Shown: positions 43,301 through 51,468, numbered from the stretch's first letter. The stretch: 64,000 nucleotides of DNA from Aquimarina sp. MAR_2010_214 (GCF_002846555.1 NZ_PJMS01000001.1:3720001-3784000), one strand, 5' to 3'. A program made the numbers and translations. The notes: generated from the letters alone by a model not told the origin.

Positions 43301-43612
43301 TTTACTCATGGAGAAGTAGAGGATTATACAGTGAATATTAGTACAACTCTACTTTCTAAAGGAAATAAACCTTCTTTGGTAAATAATCTGGTATTGTATC
43401 CAAACCCGATAAAAGATGGAGTGTTATTTATAAAAAATATAAATCAAAAAAATGTATCTTTTAGAATCGTCAATTATATGGGGCAAATGGTAATGCAAGA
43501 TCAATTATCGGAAGATAAAATCAATGTAGCCCATTTATCTAATGGAATGTACTTTTTAGAAGTCAATACAGGTAACAAAACGATTACCAAAAAGTTTATT
43601 ATAACTAAGTAA
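40379..43612 (+). CDS. Secreted M14 zinc carboxypeptidase with FN3 domains and type IX secretion tail
   Basis: The 1077-residue protein has a signal peptide (to about residue 22) and then an M14 carboxypeptidase domain (about 118-400): zinc His and Glu in TMHGDEVAG (about 180 and 183), NNVDLNRNYPDP, a late His in NFHGGIE and the catalytic Glu in GREVTVELSNN (about 375). A carboxypeptidase-regulatory-like beta domain follows (GIRGVVTDAATNQPIQAKV), then FN3 (APTGLAASNIQPTTATLSW), a MAM/lectin-like part (about 580-750), a second FN3 (PSVPTGLTTSSVTSTTIGLS), a GEVED domain ending HGEVEDYTVNIS, and the C-terminal T9SS sorting tail (LYPNPIKDGVLFIKN to KKFIITK). It should be exported through the Por system and cut C-terminal residues of outside proteins. 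Confidence 0.94.
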   Translation: MKKNIMLMLLVSCTMSISLFAQKSNKELANEYLNLKGEVIFSFTINNKSELSTITKELAIVHFDENTNSVKAMANKNQFSSFLQKKVAFTVTSEDNIIGYRTMTSDLAIKAATFPLTAYPTYADYVTMMNDFATSNPSLCKVENIGATVEGDKSLLFVKLSDNVNQNEQEPRVMYTSTMHGDEVAGYPMMLNLIDYLLGAYNNTSHPKHAEIKNLLDNNEVWINPLANPDGTYRNSANNTSIANATRGNANNVDLNRNYPDPDDGAHPDGNTYQTETVAFMNFADTKHFVLSANFHGGIELINYPWDTYAGAHPDEDYFVYVSKEYRDHCQANSPSGYFTGQNNGITNGYAWYEVQGGRQDYQIYNQKGREVTVELSNNKTPAANQLVNFWNYNREALLAFLKQINYGIRGVVTDAATNQPIQAKVTVVGRESYDSWIPTELPEGDYYRPIKAGTYNILYEAECYESLTLTGVTVADYAAVVKNVQLTPIGGVAPTGLAASNIQPTTATLSWSANSGATYDVRYRATGISNWTTLSSNTNTINITGLTATTQYEAQVRSNCTGGASSPYGTLINFTTTDTQACTGINSFPYTESFETGLGLWTNATGDDINWTRDSGGTSSSSTGPSSAQDGTFYLYTEASTNVTPPGSPNKKALLNSPCIDLATLSGISLEFGYHMYGSNMGTMEVLVSTDDGANYTSLWTKSGDLGNNWNQATIDLTTYAGSVIKLQFKGTTGTSFRSDMAIDNVSIKSSAPDTEAPSVPTGLTTSSVTSTTIGLSWNASTDNIGVSGYEIYQGATLVTTETSTSYTVTGLTPNTSYTFSVKAKDAAGNTSSSSNTASATTSDTSITYCASKGNNVSYEYIDYVGLGGITNTTAADGGYGDFTNLIANIGTGANTIVISAGFANASYKEYWSIWIDYNQNGTFDAAEQIVSNLSNSSDNQSFNFDVPTTAVAGNTRMRVSMKYSTASGPCDTFTHGEVEDYTVNISTTLLSKGNKPSLVNNLVLYPNPIKDGVLFIKNINQKNVSFRIVNYMGQMVMQDQLSEDKINVAHLSNGMYFLEVNTGNKTITKKFIITK

Positions 43613-43630
43613 TTTTTATATACATGATAT

Positions 43631-43666
43631 AAGCTTCCAGAAGATTTATCTTTTGGAAGCTTTTTT
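43631..43666 (+). terminator. Rho-independent terminator of the carboxypeptidase gene
   Basis: Arms AAGCTTCCA-GAAGA and TCTT-TTGGAAGCTT (one wobble) enclose TTTA, followed by six T. It starts 19 bases after the stop codon. Confidence 0.88.
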
Positions 43667-43668
43667 GA

Positions 43669-44093
43669 TTAAACCTGTTCGATTTTTAGATTGAAATGCT
43701 GACCGTACTTATATTCTTTTTAATCCTAGGTTTCTAATACACTTGAGACAACAAGAGTTTTTGAAGAGGTTGATATAAAGCAAAAGTAAAGAAGTGTGTA
43801 CTATGAGCTCTTTGGTCACTAATGAAGACGAACAGTTTATAAAAAATACAGTAGGAAAATCTATTTCATCAAAAACAAAATGTTTAGTTTTTAATAGTGT
43901 ATAGAGCAAAAAAATCACCAATGGCTTTGGATACAAGATATGTGAAAATTGATATTCTTGTGGTGGCTATGATTTGCTTCACTTTACTATTGACATCATT
44001 TTTGATAGTGCATTAATTAGAGAAAAACCAATTAGAGAAAGAAAAATACCGTCTTTAAAAATAAAAATTATTAAAAGAGAAATAAGTTAGTAA
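43669..44093. other. Gene-free stretch with two tiny open frames, possibly decayed
   Basis: No convincing gene is present. On the plus strand a 33-codon frame from 43803 reads MSSLVTNEDEQFIKNTVGK, faintly like the start of AraC-type output domains in hybrid kinases, and a 31-codon frame at 43921-44016 reads as one membrane helix (IDILVVAMICFTLLLTSFLI). They could be pieces of a decayed regulator gene or chance. Confidence 0.2.
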
Positions 44094-44303
44094 TTATTTC
44101 TCTTTATAATCAATGATATCTCTTATTTCTACCCCCATATAATCAGCTATTTTCTTTAGCCGTTCAAAATCTTTTACCAAATCTTTTCGCTTAACTACAT
44201 AATCTCCTGCCTGTGGGCTAACTCCTAAGGCCTTAGATATTCCGTATACCGTTTTAGCTCCTCTACTTTTTTTAAGGAGCCTTTTTAATTTCTTATTAAT
44301 CAT
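44094..44303 (-). CDS. Small helix-turn-helix DNA-binding protein
   Basis: The 69-residue protein has a basic N-terminus (MINKKLKRLLKKSRGAK) and an XRE-like helix-turn-helix: TVYGISKALGVSPQAGDYVV, then FERLKKIADYMGVEIRDIID. It is divergent from a small secreted protein gene, and a palindrome overlaps its own -33 element, so it probably represses itself and perhaps its neighbour. Confidence 0.75.
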   Translation of the reverse strand: MINKKLKRLLKKSRGAKTVYGISKALGVSPQAGDYVVKRKDLVKDFERLKKIADYMGVEIRDIIDYKEK

Positions 44304-44308
44304 AAGAA

Positions 44309-44316
44309 CAAATATA
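44309..44316 (-). promoter_or_regulatory. -7 promoter element (TATATTTG) of the HTH gene
   Basis: This is an exact TAnnTTTG match on the minus strand, with TTTG at 44336-44339 exactly 19 bases upstream, the classical spacing. Start of transcription near 44303 would give an mRNA with almost no leader. Confidence 0.7.
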
Positions 44317-44324
44317 CATATAAC

Positions 44325-44340
44325 ATTTGATTAGTCAAAT
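44325..44340. promoter_or_regulatory. Likely operator (ATTTGA-TTAG-TCAAAT) of the HTH protein
   Basis: Perfect 6-base arms with a 4-base centre, overlapping the -33 TTTG of the HTH promoter. The first nine bases (ATTTGATTA) recur at 44360-44368 over the -33 element of the divergent gene. Confidence 0.6.
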
Positions 44341-44360
44341 AAATTTTTATTAAAAAAATA

Positions 44361-44391
44361 TTTGATTATTAAAAAAATGTTTGTATATTCG
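44361..44391 (+). promoter_or_regulatory. Promoter of the secreted protein gene at 44419
   Basis: TTTG at 44361-44364, 19 bases, then TATATTCG at 44384-44391 (one mismatch to TAnnTTTG), 27 bases before the ATG. Confidence 0.6.
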
Positions 44392-44418
44392 TAGCATACA
44401 AATTCAAATCATCTAATT

Positions 44419-44769
44419 ATGAAACTTTTATTTGCAATAGCTTTATTTTGCGTATCTATAGGAAATGCAACTACTTATAAAACAGGTGTTAACACTGAAG
44501 AAAAGGGGAAAAAAGAAAATAAGAAAGAGGTTGAAGAGAAGAAATCACAGAATAAAAATGTTCATTCTCTGAAGAAATGGAAAATGACGATTGAATATGT
44601 TAATGGAAATACTATAACAAAGACAATTGTTGTAAGTAAGAACTCTCGATTGAGTGCTTTAGAAACAGCTTTTGAAGAAGCAGAGAAGCACCTAAAAAAT
44701 ATAGAGAATATAAAAGAATATAATATATCTCCTGTAACAAGTTCTTATGTACTATTAGCAGGTGATTAA
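44419..44769 (+). CDS. Small exported protein of unknown function
   Basis: The 116-residue protein has a signal peptide (MKLLFAIALFCVSIGNA), a Lys/Glu-rich linker (residues 25-48, EEKGKKENKKEVEEKKSQNK) and a small alpha/beta domain (WKMTIEYVNGNTITKTIVVS, LSALETAFEEAEKHLKNIEN, and SPVTSSYVLLAGD). I recognise no family. It is divergent from the HTH gene and shares a half operator with it, so the two may form a regulated pair. Confidence 0.7.
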   Translation: MKLLFAIALFCVSIGNATTYKTGVNTEEKGKKENKKEVEEKKSQNKNVHSLKKWKMTIEYVNGNTITKTIVVSKNSRLSALETAFEEAEKHLKNIENIKEYNISPVTSSYVLLAGD

Positions 44770-44806
44770 GAATTAATCAGTAACCCCTGAACTTACCTAT
44801 TTTTAT

Positions 44807-44839
44807 AAAAAAGAAGCCACATGATGTGGCTTCTTTTTT
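44807..44839 (+). terminator. Rho-independent terminator of the small exported protein gene
   Basis: Arms AAAAAAGAAGCCAC (44807-44820) and GTGGCTTCTTTTTT (44826-44839) pair perfectly around ATGAT. Confidence 0.9.
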
Positions 44840-44950
44840 ATGATTCAAACAGAGCGTCTATGTAATAAAGATATGAGATGTTTTTTTATGAAGAAGAGGT
44901 TTAATGTGTAACTATTTTTGAACATATTCGTCATATTTTAAACGATCAAA

Positions 44951-45511
44951 ATGTCATCAAAGCTTAAATATATAATAAAGTACATCTGGATAGGTCTTGT
45001 TGCTATATGTTTGTTGATATATTTTATTTATCCAGACCTGTTTGCAAAAGAAAAAATTGCTTCTTTTGTAAGACAGTTTCATAAATATGCTTGGATGGCT
45101 TATTTTTTAATGCATATTGTAAGAGGTTTCCTTTTATTGCCCAGTACACCACTAATTTTTGCTGGCGTATTATTGTTTCCTAATAATTTGGTTTGGTTGC
45201 TTATTATTTCTTTAATAGGGATTCTTGCCTCATCATTATTGATTTATTTTTTTTCAAATACACTTGGTTTTTCTAAAATATTTGAAAGAGATAATACTAA
45301 ATTTAATCTTATAGAGAATAGATTATTGAGTAAAAATGGTTACTTGTATATTATTCTCTGGTCTTTTATACCAATAGTACCTACAGATTTAATTTGTTAC
45401 TTATCTGGTGCTATTAAAATCAAAATTTCTGTATTTATTATTTCTATTTTGTTGGGAGAATTAGTTTTATGTTCAATTTATATCTTTGGAAGTGCATTCA
45501 TCATCAATTAA
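44951..45511 (+). CDS. VTT/DedA-like (TVP38 family) membrane protein
   Basis: The 186-residue protein has five or so membrane segments and VTT-like features: a FVRQFHKYAWMAYFLMHIVR entry, LLPSTPLIFAGVLLFPNN, and SFIPIVPTDLICYLSGAIKI, the re-entrant loop with Pro and Gly typical of the family. Relatives take part in lipid flipping or membrane homeostasis. The methyltransferase gene follows after 23 bases, perhaps a lipid-linked pair. Confidence 0.82.
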   Translation: MSSKLKYIIKYIWIGLVAICLLIYFIYPDLFAKEKIASFVRQFHKYAWMAYFLMHIVRGFLLLPSTPLIFAGVLLFPNNLVWLLIISLIGILASSLLIYFFSNTLGFSKIFERDNTKFNLIENRLLSKNGYLYIILWSFIPIVPTDLICYLSGAIKIKISVFIISILLGELVLCSIYIFGSAFIIN

Positions 45512-45534
45512 AAAACAATCATAATCAAAAAATC

Positions 45535-46074
45535 ATGTCAAACTTTTTCACGATTACTGCTTTAAAAAACCTAAAACAAACAGGAAGCTTATTTCGAAGT
45601 TCTAGAACATTGGCAAATAAACTTGTTGAACCTTTGGATGGAAATAAAGATCTGGTAGTGATTGAGTTAGGTGCTGGTGATGGAATTATTACGAAACAAA
45701 TTTTAAGTAAAATAGGAATGAATTCTTATTTACATTCTTTTGAAATAAACCTTTCATTTGTACCCATACTAAATACTATAAATGATAAGCGTTTAACCAT
45801 ACATAATACATGTGTATCAAATTTAGCTACTATTTTTTCTGAAAACAAAGTGGATTTTGTAGTGTCTTGCTTGCCTTTAGCGAATATTGAGCATACTTTT
45901 AAAAAGCAACTAATTGAAGATGTAAAATTTATACTCAAGGATAATGGAAGTCTGATTCAGTATCAATATTCTAAAAAAGACTTAGAGTTTTTAAAAAATA
46001 ACTTTACAGATACAAGTACAACGCTTTGTATTAAAAATATTCCACCAGCATTTATTTATAATTGCAAAAACTAA
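45535..46074 (+). CDS. SAM-dependent methyltransferase, phospholipid N-methyltransferase-like
   Basis: I start at ATG 45535 (MSNFFTITALKNLKQTGSLF); an upstream reading overlaps the VTT gene and adds nothing. The 179-residue protein has TGSLFRSSRTLANKLVEPLD, SAM motif VVIELGAGDGIITKQIL, and VDFVVSCLPLANIEH (motif IV-like). Its beginning matches the PmtA / KsgA-like phospholipid and rRNA dimethyltransferases. Together with the VTT-like neighbour, a phospholipid substrate is plausible. Confidence 0.82.
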   Translation: MSNFFTITALKNLKQTGSLFRSSRTLANKLVEPLDGNKDLVVIELGAGDGIITKQILSKIGMNSYLHSFEINLSFVPILNTINDKRLTIHNTCVSNLATIFSENKVDFVVSCLPLANIEHTFKKQLIEDVKFILKDNGSLIQYQYSKKDLEFLKNNFTDTSTTLCIKNIPPAFIYNCKN

Positions 46075-46255
46075 ATACTATTAATTTTTTATGGTAATGT
46101 GTAGTCCACTCTAATTTTATTTCAAAGAAAAATCAATACACATCTTCAGACTCTACGATATATTTCTATTATTTTTTGGTAGCCTATGTGGATGAAAAGA
46201 ATGTTGGTAATATCAAAAGAATGTATACCTTTCAAAATTATAATATATTGAATCT

Positions 46256-46825
46256 ATGAATAAGATACATTTCTTTATTTTTTTATTAGGTTGTTTTACA
46301 ACATCTTTTTCTCAGGATACAAATGAGGCTCAGCATTTTTGGAGTTCATTGCAGAATTTATGTGGAAAATCATTCGAAGGGAGCCTAGAGTTACCCAAAG
46401 ATGATGAACAATTTGGTGGCAAACGATTAGTGATGCATGTACGCTATTGTAGTGATGCCAAAATAAAAATTCCATTTTTTGTTGGTGATGATAAATCCAG
46501 AACCTGGGTGTTAACGTATAAAGATAATCGCATTATTTTAAAACACGATCATAGACATAAAGATGGCTCTGAGGATAAAATTACTCAATACGGAGGAGCG
46601 ACAACAAATGTAGGACAAAAAGGGATACAAATATTTCCGGCAGATGAAGAAACAAAAAAAATGATCCCTGCTGCCTCTACCAATGTTTGGTGGATTACAG
46701 TTGATGACACAACTTTTACCTATAATTTAAGACGTTTGGGTACTCCACGTGTTTTTAAAGTTGTAATGGATATCACAAAACCGGTAGAAAATCCTGATGC
46801 TCCTTGGGGTTGGGTAAAGGATTAA
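46256..46825 (+). CDS. Secreted protein of unknown function
   Basis: The 189-residue protein has a signal peptide (MNKIHFFIFLLGCFTTSFSQ). The mature part begins with a helix (AQHFWSSLQNLCGKSFEGSL) and then shows beta strands: KRLVMHVRYCSDAKIKIPFF, RTWVLTYKDNRIILKHDHRH, STNVWWITVDDTTFTYNLRR. It looks like a compact beta-barrel or lipocalin-like protein with one possible disulfide (CGKSF and RYCSD). I do not recognise a named family. It stands alone. Confidence 0.75.
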   Translation: MNKIHFFIFLLGCFTTSFSQDTNEAQHFWSSLQNLCGKSFEGSLELPKDDEQFGGKRLVMHVRYCSDAKIKIPFFVGDDKSRTWVLTYKDNRIILKHDHRHKDGSEDKITQYGGATTNVGQKGIQIFPADEETKKMIPAASTNVWWITVDDTTFTYNLRRLGTPRVFKVVMDITKPVENPDAPWGWVKD

Positions 46826-46924
46826 TACATCCTCAATTATAGTATTGTATTTATGTTGGATAATATATCAATAGATTAAAATACACTTCTAGAGAGGTAA
46901 AGCGTATTTAATTTTATCTGATAA

Positions 46925-47251
46925 TTAACTCATTTCACCTTCACCAACAGGTTCATTAGCAGTAGAAATCCTAGAATTATTGAATCCATTATCATTATTG
47001 AAATAAACATAGATTGGACTTTCATTTCTTAGCATGTCTATTAAATGTTGTAATTGATCATGATGATAATAAAAACTATAATATGATCCAGAAACGGTTG
47101 CTGCTGGAAGTACAGCATTAGGGTCTTCTCTAAACCAAACCGAGCAGGTTTCTCCACCAACTCCATTTAAAATTAGATTGGTTTTCCCTAAGCTTCGGGA
47201 TGACCAATTGTAATATGAATATGTTTTTACTTGAAAAGATGATTGTGCCAT
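46925..47251 (-). CDS. Protein of unknown function
   Basis: The 108-residue protein has no signal peptide. It is rich in Ser, Tyr and Asn (YSYYNWSSRSLGKTNLIL, SGSYYSFYYHHDQLQHLIDM) and has alternating strands, as in small sandwich folds. I know no family. It is followed at the 3' side by no terminator that I can see. It lies downstream of the next gene in the same direction, 117 bases away. Confidence 0.6.
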   Translation of the reverse strand: MAQSSFQVKTYSYYNWSSRSLGKTNLILNGVGGETCSVWFREDPNAVLPAATVSGSYYSFYYHHDQLQHLIDMLRNESPIYVYFNNDNGFNNSRISTANEPVGEGEMS

Positions 47252-47368
47252 AACTTTATAGATTTATTATGACCAAATATACAATGGAAGGTTTTGAGAT
47301 AAAAGGGTTAAAAGGCTGATTTTTAATAGTTAAAACCCTGTGTTTTTAAGGATATTGATAAACAACAT

Positions 47369-48640
47369 CTATTTTGTTGCGCTAAAATCATGATTTATTA
47401 TATTTTTTTCATCGAGACCTTCAGTAATATTTAGATAACTAACTTCTCCTGCACCCAAAAATCGATAACGAATACCTACAAATTTCCCTATGGATTTATT
47501 GTATTGTCTCGAGTAAATTTCCTTATCGCCAATAAAAACAACTACTTTTTTTTCTTTGATATTGATATCGATAGCTCTGAAATCAGAAAAATCAACTCCA
47601 AAAGCAGAAAGATCATGTTCTTTACCTCTTAAGTACACATCATTAAGCATTACATTGATATCCGAAACACATCCTGGAATAGAGAAGGGTACTATTAAAG
47701 CCCCATTGGTACCTAATATAACAATTCTGAGTTTTTGACAAACTGCCCATTTCTCTCTATATACGTTACGAACGGAGGTTTTGATTCTGATATTATCTCC
47801 AGATACATCGCCAAAATCTTTTACCAAATGAAAAGTAGAAGTAACAGGTTCTGTAGTTGACTTAATTTCATTGAATATAGTATTTGAAAAAGACAGCCTA
47901 TCTCGAAGTAAATCTGTATTTGGGACGTATTTAGGAATAGGTTTATAATCTATCGTGCTCATCCAATTATTAGACGTAATGAACAAATCATGTTCCTTTA
48001 TGACTTGCCCGTCAACCAAAAGTTTGGCACCAAAATATCCGGGAAAATAATAAATACCAGTAGCTTTCTTTTGTCCTGGTCTTATTTTAATAGTTTTTGT
48101 AACATCCCAGAACTGTTGAATATATATGCTATCTGATTTAATAGTATTCAAATTAAAATCAAAAACTACAGAATTTGGCAAGCCTTGGGTTATAGGTCTA
48201 CTTGTGAAAGTAATTTTTGAAAGATCGATATCGTCTGCCTTATCTTTTCTAGTTCCGATCATAGAATAAAATGAGATGAATACTATAGTCATAATAGCAG
48301 CAGAAATCACAATAACACCAATATTTTGAGCTACTTTTTTTTCTATCCAGGAAGGTTTTTTGGTGTCATTTTTATTCTTATAATCTCTCCAATTTGCATA
48401 TCCGGCAAATTGTGATAATGTATTTAATGTGCTAATACTTGGTGCACTTTTATAATTTACCTTACCCCAAACACGTTTTAAGGTCGTTGGACTTAAAAGA
48501 ATACCGGTGTTTTGCTGAATACTTTCGCTTAATTCAATGAATACATCATTATGCCATTGATCAGAGTTTCCCCACTTAAGTTTCTCCTCGATTTCAAGCA
48601 AACACTTTTTTACTAATTTATGTTCTGGATATGTGTTCAT
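47369..48640 (-). CDS. Membrane protein with N-terminal DNA-binding-like domain and outside sensor-like domain
   Basis: I start at ATG 48638-48640 (MNTYPEHKLVKKCLLEIEEK); a TTG 12 bases upstream is less likely. The 423-residue protein has a cytoplasmic N-terminal part (1-95) with LSPTTLKRVWGKVNYKSAPS and LNTLSQFAGYANWRDY, a Bacteroidetes domain of the XRE-like type. One membrane helix follows (about 107-130, IGVIVISAAIMTIVFISFYS), then a long periplasmic beta-rich part (about 135-423). It could sense something outside the membrane and act on DNA, perhaps the divergent gene at 48762. This is an inference. Confidence 0.7.
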   Translation of the reverse strand: MNTYPEHKLVKKCLLEIEEKLKWGNSDQWHNDVFIELSESIQQNTGILLSPTTLKRVWGKVNYKSAPSISTLNTLSQFAGYANWRDYKNKNDTKKPSWIEKKVAQNIGVIVISAAIMTIVFISFYSMIGTRKDKADDIDLSKITFTSRPITQGLPNSVVFDFNLNTIKSDSIYIQQFWDVTKTIKIRPGQKKATGIYYFPGYFGAKLLVDGQVIKEHDLFITSNNWMSTIDYKPIPKYVPNTDLLRDRLSFSNTIFNEIKSTTEPVTSTFHLVKDFGDVSGDNIRIKTSVRNVYREKWAVCQKLRIVILGTNGALIVPFSIPGCVSDINVMLNDVYLRGKEHDLSAFGVDFSDFRAIDINIKEKKVVVFIGDKEIYSRQYNKSIGKFVGIRYRFLGAGEVSYLNITEGLDEKNIINHDFSATK

Positions 48641-48761
48641 AATATCAAACAAAAGTCATCAAAAATTACGACTTGAACAACATTGAACCAACTTGCACCA
48701 ACTTGTTTACTCATTGTATATCATATATCAGAACTTTGGATAACATCAAAATAAAAAACTC

Positions 48762-49868
48762 ATGATTAGATATATTGTATTCTTTTTAATAAGTATTTCT
48801 TTTATACAAATTGGGAATTCTCAAAAAATCATTCCTTTAGATACCTTACATTGGGAAATAAATGCGAAATCATATGCTTTAAAAAATTATAAAGGAAAAG
48901 ATGCCATTTATATTCAACGTGGCTTAGCATTTTTAAAAGATACCAAATTTCTAAATGGTACCATTGAGTTTGATGTATATCTAACCAATCAACAGGGGTT
49001 TCCTGGTGTTCGTTTTAGAGCTTCTGATAGAAATAATATGGAATCCTTTTACCTACGAGCACATCTTTCTGGTAAACCCGATGCAAATCAAGTTGCACCT
49101 GTTATTAATGGTATAACACCGTGGCAACTTTATTTTGGCCCTAGATATTCTTTTGTATATGATTATAATTATGATGATTGGACTCATGTGAAAATAGTAG
49201 TAAATGGTCGTAGAGCACAGATATATCTGGACTATTCTAAAACTCCAAACCTATCATGGGATCTGGTTCACGAACCTAGAGAAGGTGAGGTCGCAATAGG
49301 AGGAGGGGGAGCTGCGGCAATGCATTATGCTAATTTCAAAATTGATAAAAGTAAAAATGAAATAGTAGATTTTAAACCTATAAAAAGAAAACCTATTGAA
49401 GGATTGATTTCTGAATGGGAGGTATCTGATATGTTTGAAGAAAAATCAGTACATGATCCAATGAAACTAAAAGAAGTAATTCAATCTAGGAAATGGGGAC
49501 AAAAAATCAAAGTAGAAGAAGGTACAGCTGCAAATATTGCAAGAGAAGTGGTTATGGTTGATGGAACTCCTGGAAATACTGTTTTTGCAAAAATCAAGAT
49601 TATATCAAAGAAAGATCAAATAAAACTTTTTGAATTTGGATACAGCGATAGAGTGGTAGCTATTTTAAACGGGAAACCTATTTATAAAGGGACAAACAGA
49701 TGGCGCTCGAGAGATTATCGATATTTAGGTACTATAGGGTTATTTGATGCGATATACCTAAATCTAAAAAAAGGAGAAAACACACTTTTATTAGCCGTTT
49801 CTGAAGATTTTGGAGGCTGGTTGGTAACAGGGAAATTCCCTGATCAAAATGGTATTGAAATAAAATAA
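48762..49868 (+). CDS. Secreted protein with lectin-like (concanavalin A-type) domain
   Basis: The 368-residue protein has a signal peptide (MIRYIVFFLISISFIQIGNS). Residues about 30-205 look like a concanavalin A-type or DUF1080-like sandwich: FLNGTIEFDVYLTNQQGFPG, VRFRASDRNNMESFYLRAHL, WTHVKIVVNGRRAQIYLD. A second beta-domain (about 215-368) has YKGTNRWRSRDYRYLGTIGL and GENTLLLAVSEDFGGWL, similar to galactose-binding-type folds. It probably binds a sugar or polymer. It is divergent from the sensor-like membrane protein. Confidence 0.75.
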   Translation: MIRYIVFFLISISFIQIGNSQKIIPLDTLHWEINAKSYALKNYKGKDAIYIQRGLAFLKDTKFLNGTIEFDVYLTNQQGFPGVRFRASDRNNMESFYLRAHLSGKPDANQVAPVINGITPWQLYFGPRYSFVYDYNYDDWTHVKIVVNGRRAQIYLDYSKTPNLSWDLVHEPREGEVAIGGGGAAAMHYANFKIDKSKNEIVDFKPIKRKPIEGLISEWEVSDMFEEKSVHDPMKLKEVIQSRKWGQKIKVEEGTAANIAREVVMVDGTPGNTVFAKIKIISKKDQIKLFEFGYSDRVVAILNGKPIYKGTNRWRSRDYRYLGTIGLFDAIYLNLKKGENTLLLAVSEDFGGWLVTGKFPDQNGIEIK

Positions 49869-50256
49869 ACAATCATTAACGAACAGTATAATTGTTGATC
49901 TTTGATAGAGATGGAGTAACCGGATAATAATTAAAATTTAGCTAAGTAAGTCATTAATATTTAGCCTATATATTTTCCCCACAGGAATTCTGTGATCTTT
50001 AATTGTTATTCGGTTACCTTCAATTTCCTTTTTCCATATATGATGAGAAGTTTTTGGTTTTTATTTATTAGATAATCAGTGTTTTGATTTTGTTGTAACT
50101 TCAATAAAAAATGAAAATAGTTGAAGTAATTAGGTATTGTTTTTATATTAGCCACTATCTATTGAAGTGTAATTTTGTAATGTAGTAGATATGCATTATT
50201 TAACTACTGTATAAATTATCATATATAGTTACCTTTCATATATATTAGGAAGTAAA
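49869..50256. other. Gene-free stretch, nothing clear seen
   Basis: The 388 bases between the lectin-like gene and the Crp/Fnr-like gene show no gene, hairpin with T run or exact TAnnTTTG element that I can support. Confidence 0.3.
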
Positions 50257-50793
50257 ATGAAAGCCATTCAAGAGCTAAAAAATAATCTGAAGCAAAAAGG
50301 GATTCTTGCAAAAAGCAGAGTTTTAGACAAGGATGAATATTTAGATACTTTTAGTGGTATCAATACAAACCTATATTTTATAACAAAAGGTAGTTTACGA
50401 GTATTTTTTACTAATGATAATGAAGAGCATATCCTATATTTTGGTTATAAAGGATCATTAATAACTACAATAGACTCATTTTTTTCTACTAAAGTTTCAC
50501 AATTGAAAATTCAAGCTTTAAAGAAAACAGAAGTTAATTTCATTTCTAAAAATGAGTTTATGGAATTTATAACCAGTAATCCAGAAAATTTAGATTTATG
50601 GCAGGCCATTCAGGGAGAACTTATTCATTTGCAAGCTGAAAGAGAAATAGATCTTTTGATTTCCTCTCCAGTTAAACGATACCAAAGGGTTTTAAAAAGA
50701 AGGCCTCAGTTATTTCAGGAAATCCCACATAAATATATAGCCTCATACTTACGGATGGCTCCTGAAACCTTATCAAGAATTAAGAAATCTTGA
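50257..50793 (+). CDS. Crp/Fnr-family cyclic-nucleotide-binding-type regulator
   Basis: The 178-residue protein has a cNMP-binding-type beta roll (NTNLYFITKGSLRVFFTNDN, EEHILYFGYKGSLITTIDSF) and a C-terminal helix-turn-helix (EIPHKYIASYLRMAPETLSR). The HTH is short, as in many Bacteroidetes members, and ends soon after the recognition helix. The ligand is unlikely to be cAMP, as the usual phosphate-cassette RGE is not seen. A GNAT gene follows after 72 bases. Confidence 0.87.
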   Translation: MKAIQELKNNLKQKGILAKSRVLDKDEYLDTFSGINTNLYFITKGSLRVFFTNDNEEHILYFGYKGSLITTIDSFFSTKVSQLKIQALKKTEVNFISKNEFMEFITSNPENLDLWQAIQGELIHLQAEREIDLLISSPVKRYQRVLKRRPQLFQEIPHKYIASYLRMAPETLSRIKKS

Positions 50794-50865
50794 CTTCAAT
50801 CAATTTCTATCCTCTTTTTATATAGTTATTTTGTGATTAATAATTTTTTAAAGCATAATTTATTA

Positions 50866-51387
50866 ATGGAAAACTATATAGTTAAAATGTTAAGTGCTAA
50901 TCAAAGTGAATCGTTTTTTCAATTAATTCATACGAATAGAGAGCGGTTAGAAGATTTCTTTGCAGGAACAGTTGCTTGCACAAAAACATTATCAGATACT
51001 ATTGATTATTGTAGAGAAATAGAACAAAAAATAAAAGAAAGAGTCTATTTTCCTTATGTTATTATTGAAAAAAGTTCACAAGAAATCATTGGGTTTATAG
51101 ATATTAAGAATATAGATTGGAATATTCCTAAAGCAGAATTAGGGGCATTTATTGATTCAAAATATGAAGGAAAAGGAATTATAACAAATACGATGTCTTC
51201 CTTAATTGATACCATTGTTAATGAGCACCATTTTAAAAAACTACTTTGTAGAATTTCTAGTAGAAATGTAAGAAGTATTAATGTAGCATTAAATAGTGGG
51301 TTTGAACTAGAGGGAACTATAAGGTGTGATTATAAGACAACTAAAGGCGAAATAGTTGACTTAAATTATTATGGTAAAGTCTTTTGA
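50866..51387 (+). CDS. GNAT acetyltransferase (RimJ/RimL-like)
   Basis: I start at ATG 50866 (MENYIVKMLSANQSESFFQL); an upstream GTG reading adds 11 unlikely residues. The 173-residue protein has the GNAT pattern: YVIIEKSSQEIIGFIDIKN, the LGAFIDSKYEGKGIITNTMS acetyl-CoA loop, CRISSRNVRSINVALNSGFE and a closing EGTIRCDYKTTKGEIVDLNY. Substrate is open. It probably acetylates a ribosomal N-terminus or a small amine. Confidence 0.88.
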   Translation: MENYIVKMLSANQSESFFQLIHTNRERLEDFFAGTVACTKTLSDTIDYCREIEQKIKERVYFPYVIIEKSSQEIIGFIDIKNIDWNIPKAELGAFIDSKYEGKGIITNTMSSLIDTIVNEHHFKKLLCRISSRNVRSINVALNSGFELEGTIRCDYKTTKGEIVDLNYYGKVF

Positions 51388-51468
51388 TTTACAAAATATT
51401 TGAAGCCCTATTTGTTAAAAACAAAGATTAAACTTCTGTTAAACAAAAGTCATTATATCTATTTTTTG

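Noticed and set aside
43709..43936. 75-residue minus-strand frame
   Set aside because: It has no family match that I recognise, no promoter, and no terminator of its own; chance reading is more likely.
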